The notes under the pieces are model-generated. The model saw nothing but the letters and a program-made list of their open reading frames with translations, was not told where the DNA came from and ran no database searches. A stretch of DNA of 35,887 nucleotides from Bradyrhizobium sp. AT1 (GTDB lineage: Bacteria > Pseudomonadota > Alphaproteobacteria > Rhizobiales > Xanthobacteraceae): assembly GCF_001590795.1 (NCBI RefSeq), contig NZ_JXDL01000001.1, positions 1,919,926 to 1,955,812 on the forward strand, given 5' to 3'. The position numbers were made by a program, and so were the translations under genes. This document shows, piece by piece, positions 15,480 through 23,369 of the stretch; within the stretch, counting starts at the first letter, position 1; the number at the start of each line of letters is the position of its first letter.

Positions 15480-16721
15480 ATGACCACCCAGCCCGCCTTC
15501 GACCTGGTCTACCGTAACGCGCTGCTGCGCTCATCCGCCGCGCCCGTCGATATCGGCGTGAAAGCCGGCCGGATCGCCGCGATCGCGCCAAAGCTCGCCT
15601 GTAAAGCGGTCGAGGTCGATATCGGCGGGTGCCTCGCCCTGCCCGGCTTTGTCGACACCCACATCCATCTCGACAAGGCCTGCCTGCTCGACCGCTGCGG
15701 GCACGATCACGGCAGTCTCGGTGACGCCATCCGGGCCGTGTCGGCGATGAAACGCGACTTCACCGTCGAGGACGTCTATGCCCGCGGCGCCAAGGTGCTC
15801 GAGCGCGCGATCGTGCACGGCACGACGCGCATGCGCACGCATGTGGAAATCGATCCACGGATCGGCCTGCGCAGCTTCGAGGCGGTGAAGGCCTTGAGGC
15901 ACGACTACGCCTGGGCGATCGATCTGTCGCTCTGCGTGTTCCCGCAGGAAGGCCTGACCAACGACCCCGGCGCCGAGGACCTGCTGATCCAGGCCTTGCG
16001 CGACGGCGGCGAGGTCATCGGCGGCTGTCCTTATACCGACACCGACCCCAATGCCCACCTCGAACGCATCTTCGATCTCGCGCGGGAGTTCGACGTCGAC
16101 GTCGATCTCCATCTCGACTTCGATCTCGATCCCTCCTGGTGGCATCTCGACGAGGTCTGCCGGCAGACCGAACGGCGCAATTACGGCGGACGCGTCGCGA
16201 TCGGCCATGCGACGAAACTCTCGGCCCTGCCGCCGGAGCGGATGAAGGCTGCCACCGCGCAACTCGCAAGAGCCGGCATTGCCGTCACCGTGCTGCCCGC
16301 GACCGATCTCTATCTGATGGGGCGCGAGGCCACCCACAACGCGCCGCGCGGGCTGACGCTCGCCCACAAGCTCGCGGGCGACGGCGTCGTTTGCTCGGTT
16401 GCGACCAACAATGTGCTCAACCCTTTCACGCCGTTCGGCGACGCCTCACTGCTGCGCATGGCGAACTTCTACGCCAACGTCGCGCACGCCTCGGTGAACG
16501 ATTTCGACACCTGCCTCGATCTCGTGACCGAACTGCCGGCGCGGCTGATGAACCTCGACGATTACGGCTTCAAGGTCGGTAATCCCGCCGATCTCATCGT
16601 GCTCGATACGAGGGATAGCCGCTTTGCCGTGGCCGAGCTGCCGGACATCCTGATGGGCTTCAAGAGCGGCCGGCAGACATTTGAGCGGCAGCGGCCTGCT
16701 CTGTTCCAGCCAGGGAACTGA
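15480..16721 (+). CDS. CodA-like amidohydrolase-superfamily protein with altered active site
   Basis: A 413-aa member of the cytosine deaminase branch of the amidohydrolase superfamily. HIHLDK (H61, H63), HLDF (H211), and GHATKL (H243) align without gaps, between H211 and H243, to E. coli CodA H61/H63, H214 and H246. The residue equal to catalytic Glu217 is Phe214, and the metal-binding Asp313 of CodA is Asn310 in the segment VATNNVLNPFTPFGD. The C-terminus (DDYGFKVGNPADLIVLD) is the usual beta-sandwich closing region. It therefore has the fold but not the standard deaminase residues. The ATG at 15480 is preferred by protein pattern, but its ribosome-binding site is weak and an ATG at 15453 or 15354 cannot be excluded. 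It diverges from the SnoaL-like gene. Confidence 0.85.
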   Translation: MTTQPAFDLVYRNALLRSSAAPVDIGVKAGRIAAIAPKLACKAVEVDIGGCLALPGFVDTHIHLDKACLLDRCGHDHGSLGDAIRAVSAMKRDFTVEDVYARGAKVLERAIVHGTTRMRTHVEIDPRIGLRSFEAVKALRHDYAWAIDLSLCVFPQEGLTNDPGAEDLLIQALRDGGEVIGGCPYTDTDPNAHLERIFDLAREFDVDVDLHLDFDLDPSWWHLDEVCRQTERRNYGGRVAIGHATKLSALPPERMKAATAQLARAGIAVTVLPATDLYLMGREATHNAPRGLTLAHKLAGDGVVCSVATNNVLNPFTPFGDASLLRMANFYANVAHASVNDFDTCLDLVTELPARLMNLDDYGFKVGNPADLIVLDTRDSRFAVAELPDILMGFKSGRQTFERQRPALFQPGN

Positions 16722-16893
16722 GCCTGCTTCCGGTCGAATTTCCAGCGGTAAAATCGTCGGGACCACAGCCGACCCTCGACGATTTCGTGGCAGTTCCAAC
16801 GCCCATTCCACTCCTCTAATCGAGTCCGGTAGAATCCCGGACCGTAGCCAAGCGCAGTGCACAAGACGCGGACTGGATTGTACTAAGGGGCGC

Positions 16894-16914
16894 ACTGAAC
16901 CATCTGCGTTCAGT
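16894..16914. promoter_or_regulatory. Inverted repeat just upstream of the 106-aa gene
   Basis: ACTGAAC at 16894-16900 is perfectly complementary to GTTCAGT at 16908-16914 (7-nt spacer), ending just before the GGAAAG ribosome-binding site of the gene at 16929. It could be a repressor operator or an mRNA hairpin that affects translation. No further support. Confidence 0.4.
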
Positions 16915-16928
16915 TGGAAAGTACGTCT

Positions 16929-17249
16929 ATGTTCAGCGCATTCAGTAGCATCGATTACCGCTCCATTCGGGCCAACACGCCCGCCGAAACAGCCGTCAAG
17001 CGATTGAATGGGATCGGCGAAGTCCTCTCGGACATCGATATCTCGGCCATCCACACGCAAGACGACATGACGCGCGCGCTGTGGACGCTCGATACCGCAG
17101 ACAAGTGCATCCGCATGATCCTTGCGGAGTTCCGCACCCTGCCCGCCAAGGAGCAGGTCGTCCGCAAGGCGGAGAGCCTGGTCGACTTGATCGAACTCGC
17201 CCGCGACGAGATCTCGAATTATCGCGATGACGGCAGGGTCCTGAGCTGA
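16929..17249 (+). CDS. Hypothetical protein (106 aa), helical
   Basis: ATG at 16929 has GGAAAG 7 nt upstream. The product starts MFSAFSSIDYRSIRANTP and continues as amphipathic helices (TRALWTLDTADKCIRMILAEFRTLPAKEQVVRKAESLVDLIELARDEI), ending with a short polar tail. No signal peptide, no transmembrane segment and no known domain was recognised. It converges on the DUF1932 dehydrogenase gene, 16 nt away. An inverted repeat lies directly upstream. Probably a small cytoplasmic protein; function unknown. Confidence 0.72.
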   Translation: MFSAFSSIDYRSIRANTPAETAVKRLNGIGEVLSDIDISAIHTQDDMTRALWTLDTADKCIRMILAEFRTLPAKEQVVRKAESLVDLIELARDEISNYRDDGRVLS

Positions 17250-17265
17250 GCCTGCGCGTTCGGCC

Positions 17266-18180
17266 TCAGCGCTTGATCTTTGCCAGGATCCGGTCTGCCT
17301 CGGTACGCCAATCAGCGCTGCGGGCGAACTCCTCGGTGCCCCTGGTGCCGAACAGCCCGTCATCGGCGAGATCGGCGACCCAAGCCTGACGCTCGGCTGT
17401 GCCCTGCGCGGACCAGGGTGTCAGCCCTGCTTCGCGCACGGTCTCGGCGACCTCACGCACCTCTTCGGCGCGGCGGCGGCCGTGCTCGATCACGCGCTGA
17501 AAGCAATAGGCGCCCTGCTCCTCCCAATCGATGCCGGGGAACGTCTCCGCGAGCGAGGCCAGCACCGCGTCCTCGACGCCATAGGCCCGCGCAGTGGTGA
17601 AGCTTTCGATGACCATGGCCTCGAGGCCCTTGATCATGATGCTGCGGCACATCTTCACCGCCGAGGCCACACCTAACTTGTCGCTCGCAACCTTCGCGGC
17701 AAAGCCGATCGCGTTCAACAGCGCCTCCAGCTCCCGTGCGCCAGGACCGCCGAGCAACAGCGGCACCTTGATGCGATAAGGCGGCACCGAGGTCATCACC
17801 GCGCCCTCGACGTAGCGACCGGCCGCGCCGTCGATCAGCGCAGCCGCGCGCTGCTTGGCGCCGGGCGAAGCCGAGTTGAAATCGAGGAACCAGGTGCCCT
17901 GGTTGATCGCGGCGGCACAGGCCCTGGCCACAGGAACAGCCTGACTGGCAGTGACGGCCGAGATGATGAAATCGCATTTCGCAACCAGCTCAGCGTGAGA
18001 GGCTGCAAGCGTCACGCCGAATTTCGTCGCATGCGCCTTCAGCGAAGCGCCCTGCTCGCCTCCGAGCTTGATGTCGTAAGCGGCGACCTTGATGTCCTGC
18101 TGGCGCAAATCCTCGGCCAGGATGCGGCCGACCTCGCCATACCCGATCAGCCCGATCTGCCAGCGCTTCGGATCCACCAT
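17266..18180 (-). CDS. NAD(P)-binding dehydrogenase with DUF1932 C-terminal domain
   Basis: A 304-aa oxidoreductase of the 6-phosphogluconate/3-hydroxyisobutyrate dehydrogenase type. The N-terminal Rossmann motif is IGLIGYGEVGRILAEDL; the middle has FIISAVTASQAVPVA and FLDFNSASPGAKQRAAALI, and the C-terminal DUF1932 helical part includes AVKMCRSIMIKGLEAMVIES, with Lys in the position usual for this family's catalytic Lys. ATG at 18180 overlaps the stop of the upstream gene (TGATG), so translation is coupled. It is the last gene of the aromatic-degradation operon. Its substrate is not known; it may act on an intermediate or side product of the pathway. CHMS dehydrogenase (LigC) is of a different family, so this is not its obvious replacement. 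Confidence 0.87.
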   Translation of the reverse strand: MVDPKRWQIGLIGYGEVGRILAEDLRQQDIKVAAYDIKLGGEQGASLKAHATKFGVTLAASHAELVAKCDFIISAVTASQAVPVARACAAAINQGTWFLDFNSASPGAKQRAAALIDGAAGRYVEGAVMTSVPPYRIKVPLLLGGPGARELEALLNAIGFAAKVASDKLGVASAVKMCRSIMIKGLEAMVIESFTTARAYGVEDAVLASLAETFPGIDWEEQGAYCFQRVIEHGRRRAEEVREVAETVREAGLTPWSAQGTAERQAWVADLADDGLFGTRGTEEFARSADWRTEADRILAKIKR

Positions 18181-19049
18181 CAATTCAATCCTCGTGTCGT
18201 TTCGTCGAACAGCTCCTCGACAGCATAGCGGCGCGGGATCAGCGACTGCTGGAATGCATAGTCGACGATCAGTTCGAGTGGCTTCCTGTTGGCCGCGATC
18301 CCGAACGGAAGAAGATCGGGCGATCCCGCAGGCCCCATCTGCTCCTTGTTTCGCTTGAGCAGATCATAGACGCCGGCTACCACGTCGGGGCGCGATCTAG
18401 CCAGCTGCTCGGTCACGACGACGAGATGATTGACCGGCATTACGGCGCGCCGGGCGTACCACTTTGCGGCTTCGGCGGCGGGATCGAGAAAGAGCGGCTT
18501 CAGGTTCGGATCACTGGAGGTCTCGCCGAGCACGGCGTCGAGCTCGCCGTCGAGCAGCATCTGCAGGATCTTCTTGTCCTTCGGCGCGCGCTCGGTGGTG
18601 TCAACATATTCGGCGACGTGCGGATCCTCGAAGGTGACCCAATTGATCCTGTCGAGGTTGACACCGTAGTCGTTGGCGAGGATGCCCCTGATCCAGGCGC
18701 CGGTCGTCGTCGTGAAGGACCGAATGCCGACGCGCTTGCCTTCGAGATCGGTGGGGCCGAGCGATCCCCGTGCGGGATCATAGAGCGCATAAGAATGCTG
18801 GAAGCGGCCGAGCATGGTCGCCGGCAGCAGCACCAGCGGCTTGCCATGCGCCTTGGCCATCAGATAGGTGACGATCGCCATCTCACAGACGTCGAAGGCC
18901 TGTTCGCGCACCATCGGCTTGAACGCGGCGTTGGTCGGCGTGTAGTCGACGAAGTCGAGATCGAAGAGATCGGAGCGGAGCTCACCGCTCTTCACCGCCT
19001 TGACATGAGGGTGGCTCCCCAGAACGGCCTTCAGCTTGAGACGATCCAT
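18180..19049 (-). CDS. 4,5-dihydroxyphthalate decarboxylase-like protein (Pht5-like, PBP2 fold)
   Basis: A 289-aa protein of the family that includes 4,5-dihydroxyphthalate decarboxylase. Features are LKAVLGSHPHVKAVKSGELRSDLFDLDFVDYTPTN, REQAFDVCEMAIVTYLMAKAHGKPLVLLPATML, KRVGIRSFTTTTGAWIRGILANDYGVNLDRINWVTFEDPHVAEY, and DPAAEAAKWYARRAVMPVNHLVVV. The family uses the periplasmic-binding-protein type 2 fold but has no signal peptide here and acts in the cytoplasm. In this operon it would supply protocatechuate from 4,5-dihydroxyphthalate or decarboxylate a related acid. GGAG sits 7 nt before the ATG. The gene follows the CHA aldolase after 20 nt and overlaps the dehydrogenase gene. Relatives are often annotated as transporter binding proteins; the lack of a signal peptide argues against that. 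Confidence 0.83.
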   Translation of the reverse strand: MDRLKLKAVLGSHPHVKAVKSGELRSDLFDLDFVDYTPTNAAFKPMVREQAFDVCEMAIVTYLMAKAHGKPLVLLPATMLGRFQHSYALYDPARGSLGPTDLEGKRVGIRSFTTTTGAWIRGILANDYGVNLDRINWVTFEDPHVAEYVDTTERAPKDKKILQMLLDGELDAVLGETSSDPNLKPLFLDPAAEAAKWYARRAVMPVNHLVVVTEQLARSRPDVVAGVYDLLKRNKEQMGPAGSPDLLPFGIAANRKPLELIVDYAFQQSLIPRRYAVEELFDETTRGLN

Positions 19050-19069
19050 CCGCCCGCTCCTCGTCGCTC

Positions 19070-19753
19070 TCAGACGTCCTCGGGATTGTCGACATAGACG
19101 AGCCCGGCCTTCGCCAGTGCCTCGCGCATGCTGTACATGTCGAGACCGAGCTCGCCGGAGGCGAGACGCTTGCGCTTGCCGCCCTCGTCCGCGTTGCGCT
19201 TCTTCGCCTTCTCGGCGACGTCGGCGGCGTAGCGTTTCGGCACCACCACGACACCGTCGTCATCGGCGACGACGATGTCGCCGGGATCGACGTTAACGCC
19301 GGCGCAGACCACGGGGATGTTGACCGAGCCGAGCGTCGCCTTGACCGTACCCTTGGCCGAGACCGCGCGCGACCACACCGGAAACCTCATCTCGTGCAAC
19401 GCTTTGACGTCGCGGCAGCCGGCATCGATGATCAGCCCCCGTACGCCGCGCGCCTGCAGCGAGGTTGCGAGCAGCTCGCCGAACATACCGTCGGTATTGT
19501 CGGTGGTGCAGCCGACCACGAGGATGTCGCCCTTCCTGCACTGCTCGACGGCGACATGGATCATCCAATTGTCGCCGGGCTGCGCCAGCACGGTGACGGC
19601 AGGGCCTGCAATCGATGCGCCTGCCCAGACCGGGCGCAAGTAGGGCTTCATCAGGCCGAGGCGGCCATAGGCCTCGTGCACGGTCGAGACGCCGCACTCC
19701 GCCATCCCGGCGGGATCGGCACGCCCGATGTTGCGAACGACGACCGGCTTCAT
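19070..19753 (-). CDS. ligK: 4-carboxy-4-hydroxy-2-oxoadipate aldolase (RraA-like fold)
   Basis: A 227-aa class II aldolase of the HMG/CHA aldolase family, which splits CHA into pyruvate and oxaloacetate (and can decarboxylate oxaloacetate). Key features are [32 protein letters not shown], and [14 protein letters not shown] with the Arg114-Asp115 pair that binds substrate and metal in the family. The C-terminal segment [16 protein letters not shown] is also typical. The ATG at 19753 overlaps the galB stop (ATGA) and has GGAGG 7 nt upstream, so the pair is coupled. The length is the family's usual one. Gene names used for this enzyme include ligK, galC and proA; ligK is given as the most used. 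Confidence 0.92.
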   Translation of the reverse strand: MKPVVVRNIGRADPAGMAECGVSTVHEAYGRLGLMKPYLRPVWAGASIAGPAVTVLAQPGDNWMIHVAVEQCRKGDILVVGCTTDNTDGMFGELLATSLQARGVRGLIIDAGCRDVKALHEMRFPVWSRAVSAKGTVKATLGSVNIPVVCAGVNVDPGDIVVADDDGVVVVPKRYAADVAEKAKKRNADEGGKRKRLASGELGLDMYSMREALAKAGLVYVDNPEDV

Positions 19754-20463
19754 GCCAATTCCTCCGCGACCGTCGGGAACAGGCGCTGATAGGCCTCGCC
19801 ATAGGTCATGGGCACGCCGGTGTTGCGGCTGCCCTGGATGCCGCGGTTGAGCGCGACGCGCTCGTAATAGCCCCAGAGATGTTTTTGCGCGGCGAGAATC
19901 TGGAACGCCTCGTATTTCTCCTTCCAAACCTCGTCGATCTTGAGGATCGTGTCGGGCTTGTAGTTGCACTGCTCCGGCTGGTGCGGCTCGAACAGGAACA
20001 CCGGCGGCGCCGAATATTTGTACTGCGCGCCGGGCTTGTGGCCCATGGCCTGCGCCACGACGCGGGTCTCCTGCGCGAAATGCGCCGCGTTCGGATGGTC
20101 GAAATTGTAGGGATCTTCCAGTGCATGCGTCAGCACGAAGCTGGGATTGAGCTCGCGGTAGATGTCGACCATACGGTCGAAATGCGCCTCGTTGAGCTTC
20201 AGCGGGTAATCGCCGCAGTCGAAGAACTCGATCTCGGCGCCCAATAGCTTCGCCGCCCGCTCCGCCTCGTCCTTGCGCCCGGCCTTGACCGATTCCAGCG
20301 TCGCACCCTTCTCCTTCCAGGCGAACTGGCTCTCGCCGCGCTCACCGAAGGACAGGCAGACGATCTTCATGCGATAGCCCTTCTTCGCATGCAGCGCGAT
20401 GGCGCCGCCGGCGCGCCAGACGAAATCGCCGGGATGAGCGGTGACGACGAGACCTGTCTTCAT
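19750..20463 (-). CDS. galB: 4-oxalomesaconate hydratase (GalB type, PIG-L superfamily)
   Basis: A 237-aa zinc-dependent hydratase of the PIG-L/LmbE superfamily that converts 4-oxalomesaconate to 4-carboxy-4-hydroxy-2-oxoadipate. The N-terminal metal motif region is [21 protein letters not shown] (His10, Asp13), followed by [61 protein letters not shown] and [18 protein letters not shown]. These match Pseudomonas putida GalB as I recall it. ATG at 20463 has AAGGAG 6 nt upstream. It is 55 nt downstream of the PDC hydrolase gene and overlaps the aldolase gene by 4 nt. The alternative hydratase LigJ is of the amidohydrolase fold, so this cluster uses the GalB type. Confidence 0.93.
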   Translation of the reverse strand: MKTGLVVTAHPGDFVWRAGGAIALHAKKGYRMKIVCLSFGERGESQFAWKEKGATLESVKAGRKDEAERAAKLLGAEIEFFDCGDYPLKLNEAHFDRMVDIYRELNPSFVLTHALEDPYNFDHPNAAHFAQETRVVAQAMGHKPGAQYKYSAPPVFLFEPHQPEQCNYKPDTILKIDEVWKEKYEAFQILAAQKHLWGYYERVALNRGIQGSRNTGVPMTYGEAYQRLFPTVAEELA

Positions 20464-20518
20464 GGAACACTCCTTTCGTTCGTATGCATCCCGCGCGGCT
20501 TGTCGATCGCGAGCGCCG

Positions 20519-21394
20519 TCATCGGTCGAACTCGAACAGGCGCGCGGGGTTGTCGACCAGGATCTTCTGCTGGAGCTCCGGCTCCGGCGCGAACAGCGGA
20601 ATGAGATCGACGAGGTCACCGTCGTTCGGCATCACCTTGACATTGGGATGCGGCCAGTCCGTGCCCCAGATGACACGGTCGGACGCGGTCTCCACGATCT
20701 TTCGTGCGAACGGCACGGCATCCGTGAAAGGCGGACCGGCCGAGGAGACACGCTCGGAGCCGCAGATCTTGACCCAGCACTTCTCGTCGCGCTGCATCAG
20801 CTCGATCAGGATCTTGAACGGCAGCTGGTCGAGCCCTTCTGACGCCTTCACCCGGCCCATATGGTCGATCGTGTAGCTCAGCGGCAGCCTGATCAGCATG
20901 TCCGCATAGTCAGGCAGGTCGATCGCATCGAAATGCAGATCGATGTGCCAACCGAGCGGCGTGACCATCGCGACGATGCGGTCGAACACACGCTTGTCGG
21001 GCACGCCGCCGAGATGGCGGACAAAATTGAAGCGACAGCCCCGGAAGCCGCCTTCGTGCAATACGCGCAACTCGCGCTCGGTGATGCTGTCGTCGATATT
21101 GGCGACCGCGCGGTAGGCGCCATTGCTCTGCGCAATGGCATCGAGCGCGACAGTATTGTCGGTGCCGTGCACGCTGGCATTGACGATGACGGCGCGCTCC
21201 ACGCCGAGCTTGGCGTGCAGTGCCCTGAAATCCTCGAGCGGCGCGTCGGGCGGCGTATAGGACCGGTCGGGCGCGTAAGGGTATTTCGCGCCCGGCCCGA
21301 AGATGTGGCAATGCGCATCGCAGGACAGTTTTGGCAGCTTGAAATTCGGTGTGCGCGTGTTCGGATCGGGCGGCGGAATGGTCGGCGTGTACAT
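20519..21394 (-). CDS. ligI: 2-pyrone-4,6-dicarboxylate hydrolase
   Basis: A 291-aa amidohydrolase-2 family lactonase that opens 2-pyrone-4,6-dicarboxylate to 4-oxalomesaconate. CDAHCHIFGP holds H28 and H30; DLHFD (H154), YTIDHMGR (H178) and GTDWPHPN (D246) supply the other active-site positions. FRGCRFNFVRHLGG is typical of the PDC hydrolase group. The ATG at 21394 is taken as start; its ribosome-binding site is weak. A TTG at 21439 overlaps the TetR stop (TTGA) and could be a coupled start that adds 15 residues. It is the first structural gene after the TetR gene, and its product is the substrate of the next gene's enzyme. Confidence 0.9.
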   Translation of the reverse strand: MYTPTIPPPDPNTRTPNFKLPKLSCDAHCHIFGPGAKYPYAPDRSYTPPDAPLEDFRALHAKLGVERAVIVNASVHGTDNTVALDAIAQSNGAYRAVANIDDSITERELRVLHEGGFRGCRFNFVRHLGGVPDKRVFDRIVAMVTPLGWHIDLHFDAIDLPDYADMLIRLPLSYTIDHMGRVKASEGLDQLPFKILIELMQRDEKCWVKICGSERVSSAGPPFTDAVPFARKIVETASDRVIWGTDWPHPNVKVMPNDGDLVDLIPLFAPEPELQQKILVDNPARLFEFDR

Positions 21395-21435
21395 GATGGT
21401 CACCAGCTGAGCCGCCGAAAGCGATACTTCTTCTT

Positions 21436-22140
21436 TCAAGTCTTGCTGCTGACGACCGGTCGTCGCCGCGCCGGCTGGTCCAGCGCCGGCGCCTGGAACG
21501 AGGCAACCGTCGCCTGCACCAGCTGCTCGATGGCATTGGCGGGATCACTGCCGTCGGCCTCGCCGCGCGACAGGCGCGAGACGCGGTCCGGCGTCACCAG
21601 CGAATAATACAGCGCGCCAAGCAGGAAGTGGCTGCGCCAGACGATATCCTTGCGCGGAATATGAGGCAGGCTCTCGTGGATCGCGTCGATGAAGGCGTGG
21701 CTGGTGTCGTCAAAGGTCTGCGCGATGATCTTTCGCGCGACCTCGTTGCCTTCGGCCGACATCACGGCGCGCAGCCGCGTGAAGCGCGCTCCGCCGCCGG
21801 CGAGATCACTGCCCGAGGTGAAGGCCGGCACCACATAGGCGCGCACGATCGCCTCCAGCCTATCCTGCAGATCGCGCACGCGCTTGGCGGCCGCGAGCAG
21901 CTCCGAACGGCGCAGGTTCATCGGGCCGCAATGGCGCCGGTAGATCTCCAGCAGCAGGCCGTCCTTGGTCTTGAAATGATAGGTGACGCTGCCGGGATTG
22001 GCCCCGGCAGCCTGTGCGATGTCGCGCACCGAGACGGCATTAAAGCCGTTGGTAGCGAACAGCTCCTCGGCCGCGGCGAGGATCGCCTCGCGCATGTTCG
22101 GCTTGCGGGCCGATTCCTTGCTGGTGGGCTTGCGTACCAT
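21436..22140 (-). CDS. TetR-family regulator of the aromatic operon
   Basis: A 234-aa regulator. The HTH is near residues 15-60: MREAILAAAEELFATNGFNAVSVRDIAQAAGANPGSVTYHFKTKDGLLLEIYRRH. The rest is a helical ligand domain, ending with a Pro/Arg-rich tail. ATG at 22140 (MVRKPTSKES) was chosen; upstream in-frame codons to 22338 run through the divergent gene's promoter. The gene heads the operon for PDC and oxalomesaconate breakdown and is only 41 nt from it. A perfect palindrome at 22145-22162 touches its start region and probably is its own operator, so it is expected to repress itself, the operon, and possibly the divergent binding-protein gene. The inducer is likely an operon substrate. Confidence 0.88.
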   Translation of the reverse strand: MVRKPTSKESARKPNMREAILAAAEELFATNGFNAVSVRDIAQAAGANPGSVTYHFKTKDGLLLEIYRRHCGPMNLRRSELLAAAKRVRDLQDRLEAIVRAYVVPAFTSGSDLAGGGARFTRLRAVMSAEGNEVARKIIAQTFDDTSHAFIDAIHESLPHIPRKDIVWRSHFLLGALYYSLVTPDRVSRLSRGEADGSDPANAIEQLVQATVASFQAPALDQPARRRPVVSSKT

Positions 22141-22144
22141 GTGA

Positions 22145-22162
22145 TTTGTACTATCGTACAAA
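22145..22162. promoter_or_regulatory. Perfect TetR-type operator palindrome
   Basis: TTTGTAC-TATC-GTACAAA, with 7-nt perfect arms and a 4-nt spacer, lies 5 nt upstream of the tetR ATG and 94 nt from the divergent binding-protein start. Position and symmetry match a TetR operator in a divergent promoter region. Confidence 0.7.
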
Positions 22163-22255
22163 AGATCAGGTCTCGTCAACAAGAACCATGACGACGTCGG
22201 GGACGGCACGGAGACCGCCGCACCGACGCGAACGCCTGCAAGGAGTGCTGGGAAA

Positions 22256-23233
22256 ATGCTGGATTTGAACAAGACGATCGGCGGCTTGATGCTGGGGGCC
22301 AGCCTGTTGCTGGCGGGTGTTGCGCAGGCCGCCGACACTTATCCGAGCAAGCCGGTGCACATTTTGGTCCCCTACGCCGCAGGCGGTGCGGTCGATGTGC
22401 TCGCACGCACGCTGGCCCAGGCACTGGCAAAGAATTGGGGCCAGCAGCCGGTGGTCGACAATCGTCCCGGCGCCGGCGGCATCGTGGCCTCGCAGGCGCT
22501 GACCCAGGCCGCGCCCGATGGCTACACGCTGATCCTGGTCGCCAGCGGTCATCCGCTCAACCAGTTCATCTATCCGAGCGTGCCTTACGACACGTTCAAG
22601 GACTTTACGGCGATCACGGAAGTGGCCTCCTCGCCGCTCGCGATCGTCGTGGCGAAGGACAGTCCGTACAAGACGCTCGGCGATCTCCTCACGGCTGCGA
22701 AGAAGGAGCCTGACAAGCTCTCCTATGGCATGTCCGGCAATGGCACGTCCGCGCACCTTGCCGGCGAGCTCTTGAAATACATGTCCGGCACCAAGATCGT
22801 CTCGATCCCCTACAAGGGCGGCGCGCCGGCGCTGACCGCTGTCATCGCCGGCGAGATCCCGCTCAGCATCAATCCGCTGGCGGAAGCCATCGGCCAGCTC
22901 GAAGGCGGGCCGGTGCGTGCGCTCGCGGTCACATCGGCCGAGCGCTCGAAGGCGTTGCCCGACGTTCCGACCGTCGCGGAAGCCGGCGTCCCCGGCTACG
23001 ACGTCTCGGTCTGGTGGGGCGTCCTCGGCCCGGCCAAGATGCCGCCGGAGATCGTCGCCAAGCTCGAGACCGATCTCAAGGCGGCGTTGCAGGATGCGCA
23101 GGTGCTGTCGACGCTCGGCAAGATCGGCGCAACTCCGGTCGGCTCAACGTCCAAGGAGTTCGATGCCTACATGCACGCCGAGGCAACCAAATGGGAGCCG
23201 GTGCTGAAGGCTGCCAACATCCGTGCGCAGTGA
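22256..23233 (+). CDS. Bug/TctC-type tripartite tricarboxylate solute-binding protein
   Basis: A 325-aa exported binding protein of the Bug family (TctC). Signal peptide to about residue 25 (LMLGASLLLAGVAQAAD), then the family motif YPSKPVHILVPYAAGGAVDVLARTLAQALAKNWGQQPVVDNRPGAGGIVASQ, KLSYGMSGNGTSAHLAGELLKYMSG, IPYKGGAPALTAVIAGEI, and LAVTSAERSKALPDVPTVAEAGVPGYDVSVWWGVLGPAKMP. AAGGAG lies 10 nt before the ATG. It diverges from the TetR gene and shares the operator region, which suggests it carries an aromatic carboxylate for the operon. The membrane partners TctA and TctB are absent from the window, a common state for Bug proteins. Confidence 0.9.
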   Translation: MLDLNKTIGGLMLGASLLLAGVAQAADTYPSKPVHILVPYAAGGAVDVLARTLAQALAKNWGQQPVVDNRPGAGGIVASQALTQAAPDGYTLILVASGHPLNQFIYPSVPYDTFKDFTAITEVASSPLAIVVAKDSPYKTLGDLLTAAKKEPDKLSYGMSGNGTSAHLAGELLKYMSGTKIVSIPYKGGAPALTAVIAGEIPLSINPLAEAIGQLEGGPVRALAVTSAERSKALPDVPTVAEAGVPGYDVSVWWGVLGPAKMPPEIVAKLETDLKAALQDAQVLSTLGKIGATPVGSTSKEFDAYMHAEATKWEPVLKAANIRAQ

Positions 23234-23369
23234 GGCCGCGCTGCACGAAGAGCCTCAACGCACTTTAATTCCGGTTGCTGCAAATCAACGCAACAATATG
23301 GACAAAGCGTCATTTGTGTTTTGCACGGCTCTGCGCGAGCACGGTCTGGAGAACACCGAGGGACGACGA

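Noticed and set aside
21395..21439. TTG start for the PDC hydrolase overlapping the TetR stop
   Set aside because: The TTGA overlap is attractive, but TTG is rare and no Shine-Dalgarno precedes it; kept only as an alternative in the gene entry.
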